Shown: positions 20,624-33,808, counted from the stretch's first letter. The stretch: DNA of 64,000 nt from Seiridium cupressi (GCA_036674765.1 JARVKI010000928.1:248001-312000), one strand, 5' to 3'. Notes: generated from the sequence alone by a model not told the origin. Translations and numbers: made by a program.

Positions 20624-22732
20624 AGCATAAGTGACAAGACACTTAGGTAGGGGCTGGCGGCTAGACCTCGTTCAAGCTCTTTGACATTCTCTCGACCTCC
20701 AAAAGCATCTGCGCATGCTCGACACAAGGATTGCACCGCTTCACAGTGCAGACACTAAACAACGGCGCCGAAACAGATATATATTGATGAACTGCTAGTT
20801 AATCCTTGGCCAATCATAGTTTACTGTGCGGTCTACATACACAGTATTCAGTGAGACTGAGGCTCTTTCTTTACTTGATTGTACGGTCACAAGTTCTTTT
20901 TAAAAGGCGACTAGAATTAAATACTTGATGAAGAGACTCTGACTCAGCCTCAGAGCTTGTGTGAAATAAAAGTCTTAGGCAGCCAATAGTCCATTTCCCA
21001 GATTAGCGTAAATATTACGGTGATATTTGAAAAAGACGCAGATCAACTTTAGTAGACTAACGATGAAATTAATTTCTCGTTACAAAAATTATAAGTATTT
21101 CTTGAAGCACACTATACAAACGAAAAGGAACTTGGGATCGAATTGCCCACAAGTTAGAGCCTTACGCCCTAGTGTTTGTACAACCTTCCAGTTTGGTCTT
21201 GTTTCCATCTCAAATTCAGCGTATGTCCCAACGATCGCATAGATCACCTTCCCAATCTCTGGCCTGATAGAAATACTTGTATAAGCCGGGCCATTCTTGG
21301 GAGCTGCTGTTTGAGGCTGCTCCCAAGGTCGGGCTCCAGGCGAAGGTTTGCACACTTCTCAGAGCCGCACCGGTCTCGCATGCATGTAAGCCAACAGCAC
21401 AACGAAATAAAATAATGGTGTGGACTGCAATGAAATTGAGATTTTAGAATTGTTAATATCACCTTTTCTACAATTTTGTGGTAGACCTTTTGATTTGTTT
21501 TGTTACGACAAAGGAAGGTCTTGACTGATTCAATATGGAGACAGTTCGCATTCTTTCACTTGGTTGTGCCAGTTTCTGTCCATAGGTTGTGAGTGGACGG
21601 GAGAAGAAAATCCTTTTTGCCATGTGGCAACTAGGTTGCTGCACCTCCCTTTACAGCTTCACTTAGACTGTCTGAATTTGCATGTATTGGTCTTGATACC
21701 AAAAATTATCACCCCGCACTCATTCTCGCTCTGATTTAGAGATAAACTTCTATTTTGAAGTAGTGAAATATAAGAAACTATTTTGCCAGTTTTAAATTCT
21801 TAAAATATCGTTGTTCATGCTTGTGTGAAAACCTAATTCTTTGGGACACTATACACAGAAACGTCGATGCTTTGGGGGCTAAACTTGAAGCACCGCCCTG
21901 GAAAATGGAATTCAAAGTGCTCAGTCGATTGGTCACGTGATGACATATGTAGAGGTATCCACTTGTTGCCAGTCAAGGATAGGCCATGGTGCGCCTAGAT
22001 CTGATCCCTCAGGGCCCTGGGCGGTGCATACGATATCAAAGGATCAATAACAGTACTATGGCTCCGTGATATAAGCGACGTACTGGCTCAGCAGCACTCG
22101 CTGTGCAGAAGACTTATAACCAGCTGCAACAGTACAACCCAGGTTGATCAACATAGATGATAGTGACGTTGTCATCCACAAGAGATATCGTTGTGAAAGA
22201 ACGGCTGGGAGAAAAGGGCAATCACTAGTAGGGCTGGTGGCAGGCAAGATACCAACTGAGTATACCTGAACCTACAATGTAGAGATTATGATAGGCATTG
22301 GTCCATCATCTGCGAGAGCTGAGCTGTATGAGACTTGCATGCAAGATGCAGCTTTAGTCAATCTACTGTCGTGGGACTGTAAGACTATTTCGTCACTGCT
22401 GCCTTCCCTGGCTCTCTGCTCATAACTGCCGGTCCCCAGGCTCCAGGCTATAGGGCTACGATGCCTTCTTCATCCAACTCAGGCTTGGTCTGTTTGGCAT
22501 GCCTATGTTACTTAGTTAGGCAACTTACATATTCATCGAACCCCATCACAGGCCCACCGAACGAAGCCCCACTCCAAGCACACTTGGTAAGGTCCTAGCA
22601 CTAGCAGCTAAGAATCCAGCAGCGATAAGCGATAAGAAAAAAAGTTGGAGGAGGGCAAGACAGCGCATTTCCAACTGCGACTTGCATGCGCCAGACCCTC
22701 GACTTGGTAGAAAATATGGGGAGAACGTGACA
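20624..22732. other. Intergenic, no gene recognised
   Basis: About 2.1 kb, AT-rich around 20990-21130 and 21700-21830. Short frames such as 21089-21355 (minus) and 22056-22247 (minus) show no known domain or good splice continuation. It marks the right boundary of the accessory island before the conserved PWP2 gene. Confidence 0.45.
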
Positions 22733-25574
22733 ATGAAGACAGATTTCAAGGTAATGCATTCGTCGATTGCCTCCGAACCTTGCAATTAACTCGATCTGTA
22801 GTTTTCGAACCTCCTAGGCACGGTTTACTGCCAGGGCAACCTGTTGTTCAGCCCAGACGGCACCTGCCTGTTCTCGCCGGTGTCGAATCGAGTGACTGTC
22901 TTCAATCTTGTCGAGTGAGTTCCCCTGCAGTTCTCGCTTCAACAACGAGCTGTGCTGGGATATGTTGGGCTATGCTGACATCCTACGCAGAAACAAGTCC
23001 TACACCCTGCCATTTGCGCATCGAAAAAACATCGCACGCATCGGCCTCACCCCGCGAGGCAACCTGCTATTGTCTGTCGATGAGGACGGGCAAGCCATCT
23101 TGACAAATGTGCCTCGCCGCGTCTCCCTGTACAACTTCTCCTTCCGATCCAAAGTCACCGCGCTCGCCTTTTCGCCCTCTGGCCGCCATTTCGCCGTGGG
23201 ATTGGGTCGGAAGATCGAAGTATGGCAAGTCCCCTCGACACCCGACGCCAATGCCGAGGGAGAGCTGGAGTTCGCGCCTTTTGTGCGCCACCATACCCAT
23301 ACCGGCCATTTTGACGATGTTCACCATATCGAGTGGTCTCCGGACTCGAGGTTCTTCCTCACTGCCTCCAAGGATCTCACGACGAGGATGTGGAGCCTGA
23401 ACGCTGAGGAAGGATTCGTGCCCACTGTCCTGTCAGGCCACAAGCAGGCCGTTATTGGCGCATGGTTCTCCAAGGACCAGGAGACCGTCTACACCGTTAG
23501 CAAAGATGGTGCTGTCTTCGATTGGCAGTACATTCGAAACCCGAACGCTCCACCGCCCGAGGACTCGGACGATGAAATGGAAGACGATGATGCCGACATG
23601 CGGTGGAGAATAGTCAACAAGCATTATTTCATGCAAGGCAGTGCGACAGTCCGATGCGCCTCCTACCATGCAGCATCGAACCTATTAGTGGCAGGGTTCT
23701 CGAATGGCATATTTGGTCTCTACGAAATGCCCGAGTTCAACATGATACATACTCTTAGCATCTCCCAGAACGACATTGATTTTGTCACCACCAATCAGAG
23801 CGGCGAGTGGTTAGCATTCGGAGCTTCGAAACTCGGCCAGCTTCTTGTCTGGGAATGGCAATCGGAATCGTATATCCTGAAGCAGCAAGGCCACTTCGAT
23901 TCGATTAACTCATTGGTATACTCTCCGGATGGACAACGCATCATTACGACTGCCGATGATGGCAAGATCAAAGTGTGGGATGTCGAATCCGGCTTCTGCA
24001 TCGTCACATTTACGGAACACACCAGCGGTGTGACCGCCTGTGAATTCGCCAAGAAGGGCAATGTGCTCTTCACCTCGAGTTTTGATGGTTCCGTCAGAGC
24101 ATGGGATCTGATCAGATATCGAAATTTCAGGACTTTCACCGCCCCAACGAGGCTTCAATGGGATTGCATGGCTGTTGACCCTAGTGGTGAAGTTGTGGCT
24201 GCTGGATCTCGAGACTCGTTCGACATTCACATTTGGTCTGTGCAGACAGGACAGCTGCTTGACCAGTTATCAGGTCACGAGGGTCCAGTTTCATCGTTGG
24301 CATTTGCGCCCAGCGGCGGTCTGCTCGTCAGTGGAAGTTGGGATAAGACTGCAAGGATCTGGTCCATATTCGACCGGACACAGACTAGCGAACCGCTGCA
24401 GCTGCAGTCCGACGTCTTGGATATTGCGATTCGGCCTGACTCGGCACAGCTAGCAATATCCACCCTTGATGGTCAATTGACTTTCTGGTCTGTCTCGGAA
24501 GCCGAGCAAATATCAGGCCTTGATGGACGACGGGATGTGTCGGGAGGCCGTAAAGTCACAGATCGCAGAACTGCCGCCAACGTGTCTGGTAATAAGAGCT
24601 TCGATACTATCCGATACAGTACAGATGGCAGCTGTCTGTTGGCTGCGGGGACGAGCAAATACATATGCTTATACTCCGTAAGCACTATGGTGCTTCTTAA
24701 AAAGTACACTGTCAGCGTCAACTTATCACTTTCCGGAACACAAGAATTTCTCAACAGTAAGCTTCTCACCGAGGCAGGGCCCGAGGGGCTTTTCGACGAT
24801 GAGGGCGAGAATTCCGATCGAGAGGCACGAAAAGACAAATCCCTACCCGGTTCAAAACGTGGTGACCCCTCGGCGAGGAAAAAGAACCCAGAAGTTAGGG
24901 TGACTACTGTCGGCTTCTCACCGGCTGGAACATCGTTCTGCGCGGCTTCAACGGAAGGTCTGCTCATTTACAGTGTAGACAATGACCTTCAGTTCGATCC
25001 ATTCGATTTGAACATTGAAATAACGCCGGCTTCTACTCTTGCTGTTCTAGAAACCGATAAGGACTATCTCAAAGCTCTTGTCATGGCTTTCCGTCTCAAC
25101 GAAGCTGGCTTGATCAAACGGGTTTTCCAGGCCATCCCATACACCGAGATCCCATTGGTTGTCGAGCAATTCCCGACAGTCTACGTGTCAAGGTTACTAC
25201 GTTTTGTCGCAGCCCAGACCGAAGATTCTCCCCACATGGAGTTTTGTCTGTTATGGATCAAAGCTCTCATGGATAAGCATGGGAAATGGCTCACGGCCAA
25301 CCGCAGCAAGGTTGATATTGAGCTCCGTGTTGTCGCAAGGGCAATTTCGAAAATGAGGGATGAGATTAGGAGGTTGGCGGATGAAAATGTTTACATGGTG
25401 GATTACCTACTTGGACAGGCCAAGGATGCGGGACAAGATACCGGGGCGCAACAATCTCTTCTTGAGCGTGACGGCTCGCTCAACCTGCTAATGTCTTCGA
25501 AAGATGAGACCCTGGCCGATATTTTGCATCAAGAGCAAGAAGTATCCGAGGATGAGTGGATTGGACTAGAATGA
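22733..25574 (+). CDS. PWP2: Periodic tryptophan protein 2 (U3 snoRNP WD40 protein)
   Basis: Three exons (22733-22750, 22802-22914, 22991-25574) give 904 residues. The first exon codes only MKTDFK. The spliced N-terminus MKTDFKFSNLLGTVYCQGNL is the PWP2 start, and later FAHRKNIARI, RHFAVGLGRKIEVWQVP and an acidic loop after DWQYIRNPN are family landmarks. About twelve WD repeats fill the first 600 residues. The C-terminal Utp12-type helical region follows (DKDYLKALVMAFRLNE, VERFP-like VEQFPTVYVSRLL). The protein is a core subunit of the UTP-B complex of the small-subunit processome and acts in early 18S rRNA processing in the nucleolus. The length matches the fungal family. It is the first clearly conserved gene to the right of the island. 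Confidence 0.96.
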
Positions 25575-27889
25575 GACTTACGCGGATACTCACGGTACTC
25601 CCACTCCTCATTCGACCAGCCCGTCCAGCTAAGATATTAGCTGGAACTGCAGATAAAATCCCAAAACTAGGTTTCTCATGGGTTACTGCTGGATACATGC
25701 CGTCTGGAGCTAGGAATGGAAGGAGGCTAGAGGCCGTCGAACCATCTCAAGTTGGGCATGGATAGAATCCACTGCTTTCTTGGGAACCATGCGGCCCGAG
25801 GGCATCCGACGGCCGCATGAAGCTGATGCTCATATCATTGTGCAGATCGCTTAGTTGTTCCTTGCACGTCAATGGAATTCCTCCATGACGCGGAGGATAT
25901 CACAGCAGGGTGGAGGAACCCAGCTGATTTGACAGCACTTAAGCGAGTCATGTCTTGGAGGTTGTGCTCACCACGACTTGATGATCGGTAGCCAGCTATG
26001 GGTCGGGGATGAATATATTACATGCAAGTCACCTGCAACTCAGTCGTTGGCTAAATTCATCTCTTTTGAAAAGGTATATCTTGCGGTTACCTTGAAGTTT
26101 AAATTGCGGGACCCCGTAGTTGGCGAATGGTCATGTTCCGTAGTATGCAGGCTCCCTGGCATGAGGAACAAAAGAAAGGCGTCGATGTAGAGCATGTTTG
26201 AGAATACTCACCCAAGTTGTTCCACTGCAGCCGTATTTGGAGGCCAGACGTGTTCGCGGAGCTGAATAATTTGGCAAGCATTCTGAGTGAATATAGCCTT
26301 TCCGGTCTTCTACGATGCGTACAGTTGATGCTAGCGACATGCAGTTGAAGCGATGTCTTGGATCCCTATATCGACAGACAGATGAGAGAGACAGGAGACG
26401 CATTTAATGTCGCAGTCAGCATCCAACTGCAACTGTGCCTCATGGGCAAGCGCTGTGCTGCGGGCTTGGGTATCACGACACAATAAGTAGTTTATGTACG
26501 TAGGTATGCAGCCCAAGTCCGGGGTTGTGGGGCCTCCGGAGGCTGACCGATGGCCGATGTCTCCACTCACTCTAGTCGTCAGCACCTTTGCAACGTCATT
26601 CGGACGAAGGCTGCAATGCGTCTGTCTGCCTGAAATCTCTCTGTGGTTCGCCACAGGAAGGAGTGGCGTGGACATGCTTTTTCTACTTTGCAACCACCCC
26701 TATTCAATTGCTCCCGGATGCGGTATGGAGATCGGATGATATTGTATAGCCTCTGCTTATGCCGACACTCTAGGCCATATGTATCTTCCTTGACCGCCAA
26801 AATGAACTTTCGACTATGCGATGCTGAATGCTGGCACGCCTAGACACTACAACATGACTGAACGCAAGGCTCACCTGCAGCGCCGATCCACACCTTAAGT
26901 CTGCAAGCTCCCGACTACGTAGACTCTGAACTGCGGAATTATCATGGGCATTCGCCCGGAGGCGTTTGTAGTAAACTAGCGCTAGGAGTTTTGAGTGCCT
27001 GCTGACAACTTTTTGGGATTTCGTCACGACGTGATTTTTTCACACTTGTCTGAAAGACTGTAGCAGAAGTTCCGTAATCCTGAGAGATGACAATGAAGTG
27101 CTATTCGTAGGAGCCTATCATAGCCCATACCCCTTTGGGTATGAATCAGGGCCCCAGTCCCACCCCGGTTCTTACTGCATAGCACTACCTACTACCTCAA
27201 TTCGCCACCCTGCGCACATACGTTTGCATCGAAGCTTGACACTCCGTTGAGCATCTAAAAGATGACTGACTTACAAACGGCTGTGCTCCCCCCCCCCCCC
27301 CCCCCCCCGGGGGGGGCGCCCCCAAAAAAAAAAAAATCGGTCGTTGAAAACAACAAACAAAAAGAAAAAAAAAAAAAAAAAAAAATATATTGAGAGTTGG
27401 TTTGGTGTGTGGNNNNNNNNNNACCCCAAATCCGCCCCCCGGGCCACAAACGTTGGCCAGTCACGCTGTACACCCGTTGCGCTCTAAAAACTTTTTTGTC
27501 TTACCAACGGGTGGGCTCCCCCCCCCCCCCCCCCCCGGGGGGCGGCCTCTCCATATGACACATATGAGGCTCTTGCCATCCACGACATCTGAGACTAAAA
27601 GGACTATAAGTACTTTTTAGCGCTTGCGGATTCTGTGAGGGCCGCCTCTCCACTGTTTTTGGTTTCCACTCTCGTTGCCTAATTCTGCTTCTTCCTGTAG
27701 ATCTGATTACTAGAGCTGGAGGCAGTAAGTACGGAAACCTTTCTGGGAACAAAAGAAACGCTATTTCTCTACCTGCTGCTTAATTTTACCATTTGGCAAC
27801 TTTGTTTTCCCACTGACTCCTCTTTGACCCCGAGAATTGTCTACAGTCCCAGGACAAGATCAAATCGTGCTCGTTAAAGAAACACGCCT
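25575..27889. other. Intergenic, includes assembly gap; no gene recognised
   Basis: About 2.3 kb between PWP2 and the BCS1-like gene. Short frames at 25978-26190, 26099-26403 and 26331-26693 have no recognisable features. The right part contains homopolymers and the 10-N gap described separately. Confidence 0.45.
27222..27545. other. Poly-C/poly-G tract, 10-N gap and degraded duplicate flank
   Basis: A run of 21 C (27288-27308) followed by 8 G leads into low-complexity A-rich sequence. Ten N follow at 27413-27422, and a second run of 19 C plus 6 G lies at 27518-27542. The 60-70 bases before each C run align as a clean and a noisy copy (for example ctccgttgagcatctaaaa against cccgttgcgctctaaaaa). 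This points to low-quality read ends joined across one real C/G homopolymer, not a true duplication. Any frame across it is meaningless. Confidence 0.8.
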
Positions 27890-29775
27890 ATGGACATCAA
27901 TTCCATGTTCCGTGGGGTTCTCCCCACGGTGGTAGAGAATGCAACTGCCACCACGGCGAGCACATCAAACGCAAGTCGTATGGATGGCAACATGCTCGAG
28001 ACCCTGCTTCCGCTACTGGGATTACGCGGTTTTGTGCCCGTGTATAGCTTCATTGGGAACCGGCTGGGATTCGATGTCACCTGGATTCTGACCTTCTTTG
28101 GTATGATATGGGCGTTTAACAAGCTGGCACGCCAGGTATACCACACTGTCTACGGGTTTGTGACCGAGAACCTCATGAGCAATATCCACATCAGCAGTAA
28201 CGACGATATCTATGTCCACCTCATGAGATGGCTTGCTTTGCAGCCACGTTTGTTCAACTCGAGATCTCTGACGGCTGAGACGGTCAGCAAGACAGCATGG
28301 GAAGACGAGGACGACACAAACGTGTCGAGGGATAAGTCGGGCATCTACTTGAACTTCTCGAATCAGGAGGCACGAGCTGTGAGTCACCTGAGCGCCTTCC
28401 TTTTGGTGACACCTCTGACTCATTGATAGCCACCTCGCTTCATCCCTGCAATTGGTGTACACAGCTTTCGGTGGAACGGTACGCGTTATGGTTTGCATCG
28501 CAAGCAGGAGTCCATCTTCGACGATGGTGCGAGTGCCGGCTTTTCATCCTTCAAGGACAAGGAAGATCTGGTCATTTCTTGCTTTGGCCGAAATCCCGGT
28601 GAGTAGCGTGAATCCTCCCCCGGTCGGGCGAGATGTGCTGACAAACCCCTGCAGAGCCCATCAAGCGACTCCTCAGGCACGTCAAGGAGTCATACTATGA
28701 CAACCACCATGCTAGAACAAGCGTCAAGCGGCCCAACCCTCAGAATCTTCGCCGCTTTGGTGGACGCCACTGCTGGCAGCAGGTCGCTGATCGTCCCATC
28801 CGAGACATGAAGACGGTCGTGCTCGACAATCAGCAGAAGATGCAGGTTCTTGCCGACATCAATGAATACCTCCACCCTGCCACTCCTCGCTGGTACGCCA
28901 ACCGAGGCATTCCTCTTCGTAGAGGATATCTTTTCTATGGGCCACCCGGCACTGGAAAGACGTCCCTGTCCTTCGCCCTTGCCGGCGTCTTTGGATTGGA
29001 TATATACGTTATCTCCCTACTAGAGCCATCTCTTACAGAGGAAGATCTGAGTGCCCTATTTAGCACCCTCCCTCGTCGATGTGTTGTTCTCCTAGAGGAT
29101 ATCGATACTGCCGGACTGAAGCGACCTACTGACGAGATAGCTACAGTGGACCCGGTCAAGAAGGACGCAGACAAAGGGGACAAAAAGGAGACACCAAATG
29201 ACTGGAAGGTTAGCGATTTGGCCAAGGCCCTCAAGAAAGAAGGAAACGACGACAAGAAGGGAATTTCGCTTTCTGGGCTGCTGAACGCAATTGACGGTGT
29301 CGCTTCGCACGAAGGACGTGTTCTGATTATGACTACCAACGTCCCCGAGTCTCTCGACGAAGCACTCATCCGACCTGGCAGAGTCGACCTTCAGGTGGGC
29401 TTCACTAATGCCACCCGTATGCAAGCCGAGGAACTCTTCATTCGCATGTACGAGGGCGACCAGGGCCGGCGGCAGCAGCAGGAGAAATCCAACGGCCATG
29501 CCAAACACAATGAGACCAACAGCCAGATCATAGCTCCTGAGCTGGAGAGTGCCATCAAATCAGGGGACATGGATATCACCATTGACGAGCTGCCTGGCAT
29601 CGCGAGCAAATTCGCCGAGAAAATCCCCGAAGGCAAGTTCTCGCCGGCCGAAATCCAGGGATATCTGCTCAAGCGCAAGAAGCACCCGCTCAAGTCTCTA
29701 GAAGAGGTGGGCAAATGGGTAGAGGCTCTCGTGCAGCAGAAGGCCTCGAAGTCGAAGTTGTTGCAAGTACAGTAA
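27890..29775 (+). CDS. BCS1-like mitochondrial AAA ATPase
   Basis: Three exons (27890-28378, 28430-28598, 28655-29775) give 592 residues. The N-terminus carries one membrane helix (TWILTFFGMIWAFNKLA, about residues 65-81), as in BCS1. The BCS1_N region follows (SNIHISSNDDIY, HSFRWNGTRYGLHRK, SCFGRNPEPIKRLL). The AAA module has Walker A GPPGTGKT (about 315-322), Walker B VVLLEDID, and sensor and arginine-finger regions (MTTNVPESLDEALIRPGRVD). A charged Lys/Asp-rich insert of about 45 residues sits just after Walker B. BCS1 itself inserts the Rieske protein into complex III. Filamentous fungi have several BCS1-like paralogues, and the charged insert suggests this is one of those, so I give no symbol. 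Confidence 0.9.
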
Positions 29776-31750
29776 TGAGGGGCTTTCAGTCCACCTAGGC
29801 ACTTGTTGCTCATGTTACGATTTACATAATAATCTTTTAGCTTTTTTGGGCATGGACGATAAAGACAAATCACGGAGAATAGTTGATGGAATGAACGTAA
29901 ATTGTTGATAGTCCTATCATGACTCGGCGTTAGAGTGTTTGACGATACGAGATTGTACACATGATACACACTCCCGGAACAAATTGGTTAAATAGTAATA
30001 TCTGTCCGTCGAACTTCTGCTGTTGCTGCAAGGTTTTGTCATGCTATTGCGCTGTGTTAAAGACTGGTCTGAAGCAAACCCTCAATTGCTCAAAATGTGT
30101 CGTATAATTTTGAACGTGGAGATGTCTTCGTAGTGTTCGTCGGTGTAGAAGTGTAAAGCAATTAACGAGACCGAGTTTTGCCTGATACAGCAAGCTTCCA
30201 ATATCGAGGTTTGGATAAGCATGCGTCTGAAGACACGACTTGGAATTCCTTGACCTGACACTGAAATCCAGGTTCCAAGGAGAACTGGAATTCGTAATCA
30301 GGAAAGCAAGGCCGAGGCAGATAACTATGACTACACCAGCACCTGGTTGAATCTTAGCCTCGTCCCGTGCGTACTTCTCCCTTACGTCTGGCCCAAGTCC
30401 TGGCATTACTTACGCTGACAGTGTGTAGTGGTGGTATCACGATAATATTAGGGCAGCCGAAGTGGTGTCGAAGACACAATCCATCATGGAGTATGCTGCC
30501 ACGTCAACCTTGTATATCTCGAGAACGGAGCTGAAATATGTTGGCATGGAAAGGATAGTAGAGTCGTGCATAATCCGGCTGCATGAGTACCAAGCCCTGG
30601 GACGAAGAAAAGAAGAAAAAGAAAAGAAAAGAAAAAAGAAAAACACAGCCAGAAAATGATGATTCAAGGCATGGGCTACACAGGATGATTTGTTACGTAG
30701 TAAGCTACTAGTTTAACCTACGGTCCAGTGAGAAGTACGACCTGATGGTAACACATCACGACTTGGCAAGTAGGCGTTGCGTGAGAAGCCGAGCGGTCTG
30801 CAAGCATAATATATCAAAGATTTGAGATACAGTTCTGGTGATCTAATCTGGATGAAGGACCCTATGCAAAGCGCTGACCCTACAACTGACCAAGGCCAAT
30901 TGGTTCCGCATGGATACTCGTACGCAGCTCCAGCTGGCCGGTGAAAGCTGGGTCAGATTCCTCCCGAACTAATGTACAATGCATCGAAACCTCAGCAAGC
31001 GTCACATGCCGCATAGTGTGTGTTTGTTGTTTTGGAATACGTAGGGAGATTGAGAGTCATATATCTTTACAAGGTGACCTCTTTCGACCATCTGGTCAAC
31101 CAAACTTTCTCTGCCGAATGTCAAGTCCGTGAGTTTGAAACGAAGTGGTGCAGCTGGCCGATTCCAGCTTGCGCTTACGGAATTCCTAACGGCGATGTTC
31201 ACCCATTTTTTGAAGACTAGCAGTTCAAAGCTGGGACCATCCTCACATTTTATCTTTTGTTTTTCTTTTCTTTTTGTTTCTTCAATTATCTGGTCGCGCT
31301 CTTCTTTGTCCATGATATAGACTCGCCTGATTAAGCTTGCATTGAAGCTTTTTCATGCACCTTGAGCTGGCGCCATTCGGGCCCGCGTCGTCGAGCTCGA
31401 GATATCCATAGCGCACCGCGTTTTCATCCAAAACAACAACACCAACATCGTCGAGGGGAAGCGGCAGATGCTTGCCTTAGGATTTTTATACGAGCCTGCC
31501 CATGAGGTTATCGAAGCGGCTTGGAGAACGAATAGCGTTGCCAGTATCAGCTATCGCACCGTAATGAGACTACCTTAGGATTACGCATCACAAGCATTAG
31601 ATAGAATTAAGACAAATGCAATGGCAAGCGCGATCTATCTCTGAGAGTATGCGGCATTGGAAACATACAGCAGTCGGTCTCACAAACAAGGCTGAGCGCC
31701 TGGACCTAAAATCAAACTAACACCAAAACGCCTTCTTAACCATTACACGT
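29776..31750. other. Intergenic, no gene recognised
   Basis: About 2 kb. It contains an A/G-rich polypurine tract at about 30603-30646. Minus-strand frames at 30044-30406 (one hydrophobic stretch) and 31002-31313 (a Lys-rich start) were examined but could not be linked into a supported gene. Confidence 0.45.
30603..30646. repeat. Polypurine (GAAAA-rich) low-complexity tract
   Basis: About 44 bases made almost only of A and G in GAAAA/GAAA units, in the spacer between the BCS1-like and PhoD-like genes. Simple-sequence repeat with no other feature. Confidence 0.7.
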
Positions 31751-33808
31751 CTAGGTTTGACCTGACACAGCTCCTCGGATCCTATCCCAAAGTGATACTG
31801 TGGGCTTTGCGCCATCAACTAGTTCTGGTGTCACCACGACAGTGTTCCATTTCTCTACGCCGTCTACAAACAGCGTGTAGAGCAGGCTGCTACGCTCACC
31901 ATCCGCCAAGCTTTCGATAGTCAATGATCCAAACTTGGAGTTGCCAGTGTTGATGTATCTGTTCATGTTAGCAATAATTAACTTTCTGGGGTTATCTCGG
32001 AAGGAGATAACGTACTTGAGCTCAACGTCTTCGTCGTCTGTTTGTTTGTATGTCGGGATTGGGGAGTAAAACTGGTTCAACGGGCTCGCCGAGAACTCAT
32101 GCACAGTAACACTCTCGGGCCACTTGCTATCCTTAGGTGGTGGGAAAGCCGTGGCACCAAACTCATGACGATCTCCCGAAAGTACGACGACACCGTAGCC
32201 CGCAACGCCGGCATCCCACATAGCTTCGAGAACAATACGGCGCTCATGGAGGAAACCTCCCCATGTGTCCTTGGTGTTGACACGCCAGTTCTTCGTGAGC
32301 GGGATAGAACTGGCAATGATCTTCCATTTTACACCGAGGGGCTCAGGGCGACGTAGCCAGTAGAGGAAATCCTCTAGCTGATCTTCGCCAAGCATGGTCT
32401 TGTTGGTGCTCTCAAAAGGCTCACTGTTCTTGGAACGGTAGCTTCGAGTATCCAACATGAAGAAGCTGGCAGGGCCCTGGGCAAATGAAAAGTAGGTGGC
32501 ACCCGCACGGCTTACAACACCTCCCGTCCCGGCCCTCTTCGCGGGTGGCGGATTCGCTACCGTCTGGTAATGGTGCCAAGGGTCGACAGCCGTCTTGTAC
32601 ACGCCTGTTGATTTGGCGTCCCAATCGTTTAGGATCTCGTGATCGTCCAGCACGTGAATCCAGCTCAGATTCTGTCCCACGGGAGCCCAGTCGGGCGAGG
32701 CATAGACGTGGCGATACTTCTGTCTGTAATCCTCGACACTTCCACCAAACCAGTTCGGAACATCAATGTAGATGAAGTCGCCCATGAACAGCATAAACTG
32801 AGCACCCAAGGACGGAAGCACCTTTGCTAGATGCTTCATTCCGGGGATTGCTAATGGGTGGTCCATAGGGTTGTACGGCAATCGTGGGAGAATGCAAGAA
32901 CTGGCCAAGAAAGTGAACTTTCCATCGTTGTAGTCGGGTATTTTTCCAGCTTTCGGAGCAGACGTGAATTCGCCAGAGTGGTTGTTGGAAGTTGTCCACT
33001 CGTAGACACGTTGTTTGCTGTGGGTCAGAGGGATAGTGATGACAGCCGTGTAGTCAGTTTCATTTGTCGTCCATCTAACGCCCCCAGCTGTCTGCCATAG
33101 CGGATTGTCAAAGGGCGGTTGCGCATCTTTCATGTGCACCTGTACAGTGAGCGGCATCTTTGCCTGATCGGGCTCTCGGATCAACAGCTTCGCTTCCGTG
33201 TCGGACACGTAACCTATCCTTGCGAATGAAAGGTCGTTGCTGGGATACTGCCAACGGGGTCTGTACACAACGTCGGTAATCATGGCCACGCAGGCCGCGT
33301 TGATAAGAAACGTTAGAAGGGACGGAAGCTTGCTCATGGGATTGGGTAGACCACTGAGTATGGTTTTGAGCGGCGTTGAGGGCCGGTCAATGACCGAGAT
33401 AGTTTCAGTGACTTCGACATCTTCATCGACGACAGGCTCGTCTGCATCGCCGTTCGCTACCTCGTCTTCGTTGATCAGTTTGTCTGTGACGGCGATGTCT
33501 ATCTCGTCCAGCAGGGCAACTTCGGGTTCGCGTCTCCACAGAGAAATGAACGTCGGCACATAGATGGCAAACAGGGTGTATGCTATGTAAATGAATGGCT
33601 ATTTACTTTAGTCGGCGCAGGTTCGTGCAAAGATACGGGCCATTAGGCCGAACTTACTGGCAAGGCTGCCTGTGATGGTAAGAAGTCAGTGCAAGATCCA
33701 GCATAGTAGTTGTATGAGAATGAGTAGACGTACCCAGCGCAAGAAGAAATAAGACCCGATTCTGAGGCCGGTCGACGCGACGGCCGCAATACGTCTCTGA
33801 TAGTCCAT
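31751..33808 (-). CDS. PhoD-like metallophosphatase with N-terminal membrane segments
   Basis: Four exons are modelled: 33808-33734, a 12-base micro-exon 33669-33658, 33598-32016 and 31958-31751, giving about 625 residues. The spliced start MDYQRRIAAVASTGLRIGSY, then FFLRWAALPPFIYIAYTLFA, supplies membrane helices; a third lies near LPSLLTFLINAACVAMITDV. The catalytic part has the PhoD metal motifs: FLASSC, FMGDFIYID, HVLDDHEILNDWD, FFMLDTRSYR and VVLSGDRHEFG. The last intron (31959-32015, 57 bp, GTACGT, branch GCTAAC) is in frame and stop-free; removing it restores VELKYINTGNSKFG, the usual PhoD ending. The family hydrolyses phosphomonoesters or diesters with Fe/Ca; the fungal membrane-anchored forms are poorly characterised. 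It is transcribed divergently from the p24 gene. Confidence 0.88.

Noticed and set aside
21089..21355. Minus-strand 88-codon frame
   Set aside because: No domain and no continuing exons found.
27288..27316. C/G tract as a regulatory G-quadruplex
   Set aside because: The surrounding sequence shows assembly error, so tract length and context cannot be trusted.
30044..30406. Minus-strand frame with hydrophobic stretch (GVVIVICLGLAFLI)
   Set aside because: No family match, no supported splice partner and a very biased tail; probably chance.
31002..31313. Minus-strand Lys-rich 103-codon frame
   Set aside because: The Lys run comes from a polypyrimidine tract on the other strand and the rest has no recognisable fold.
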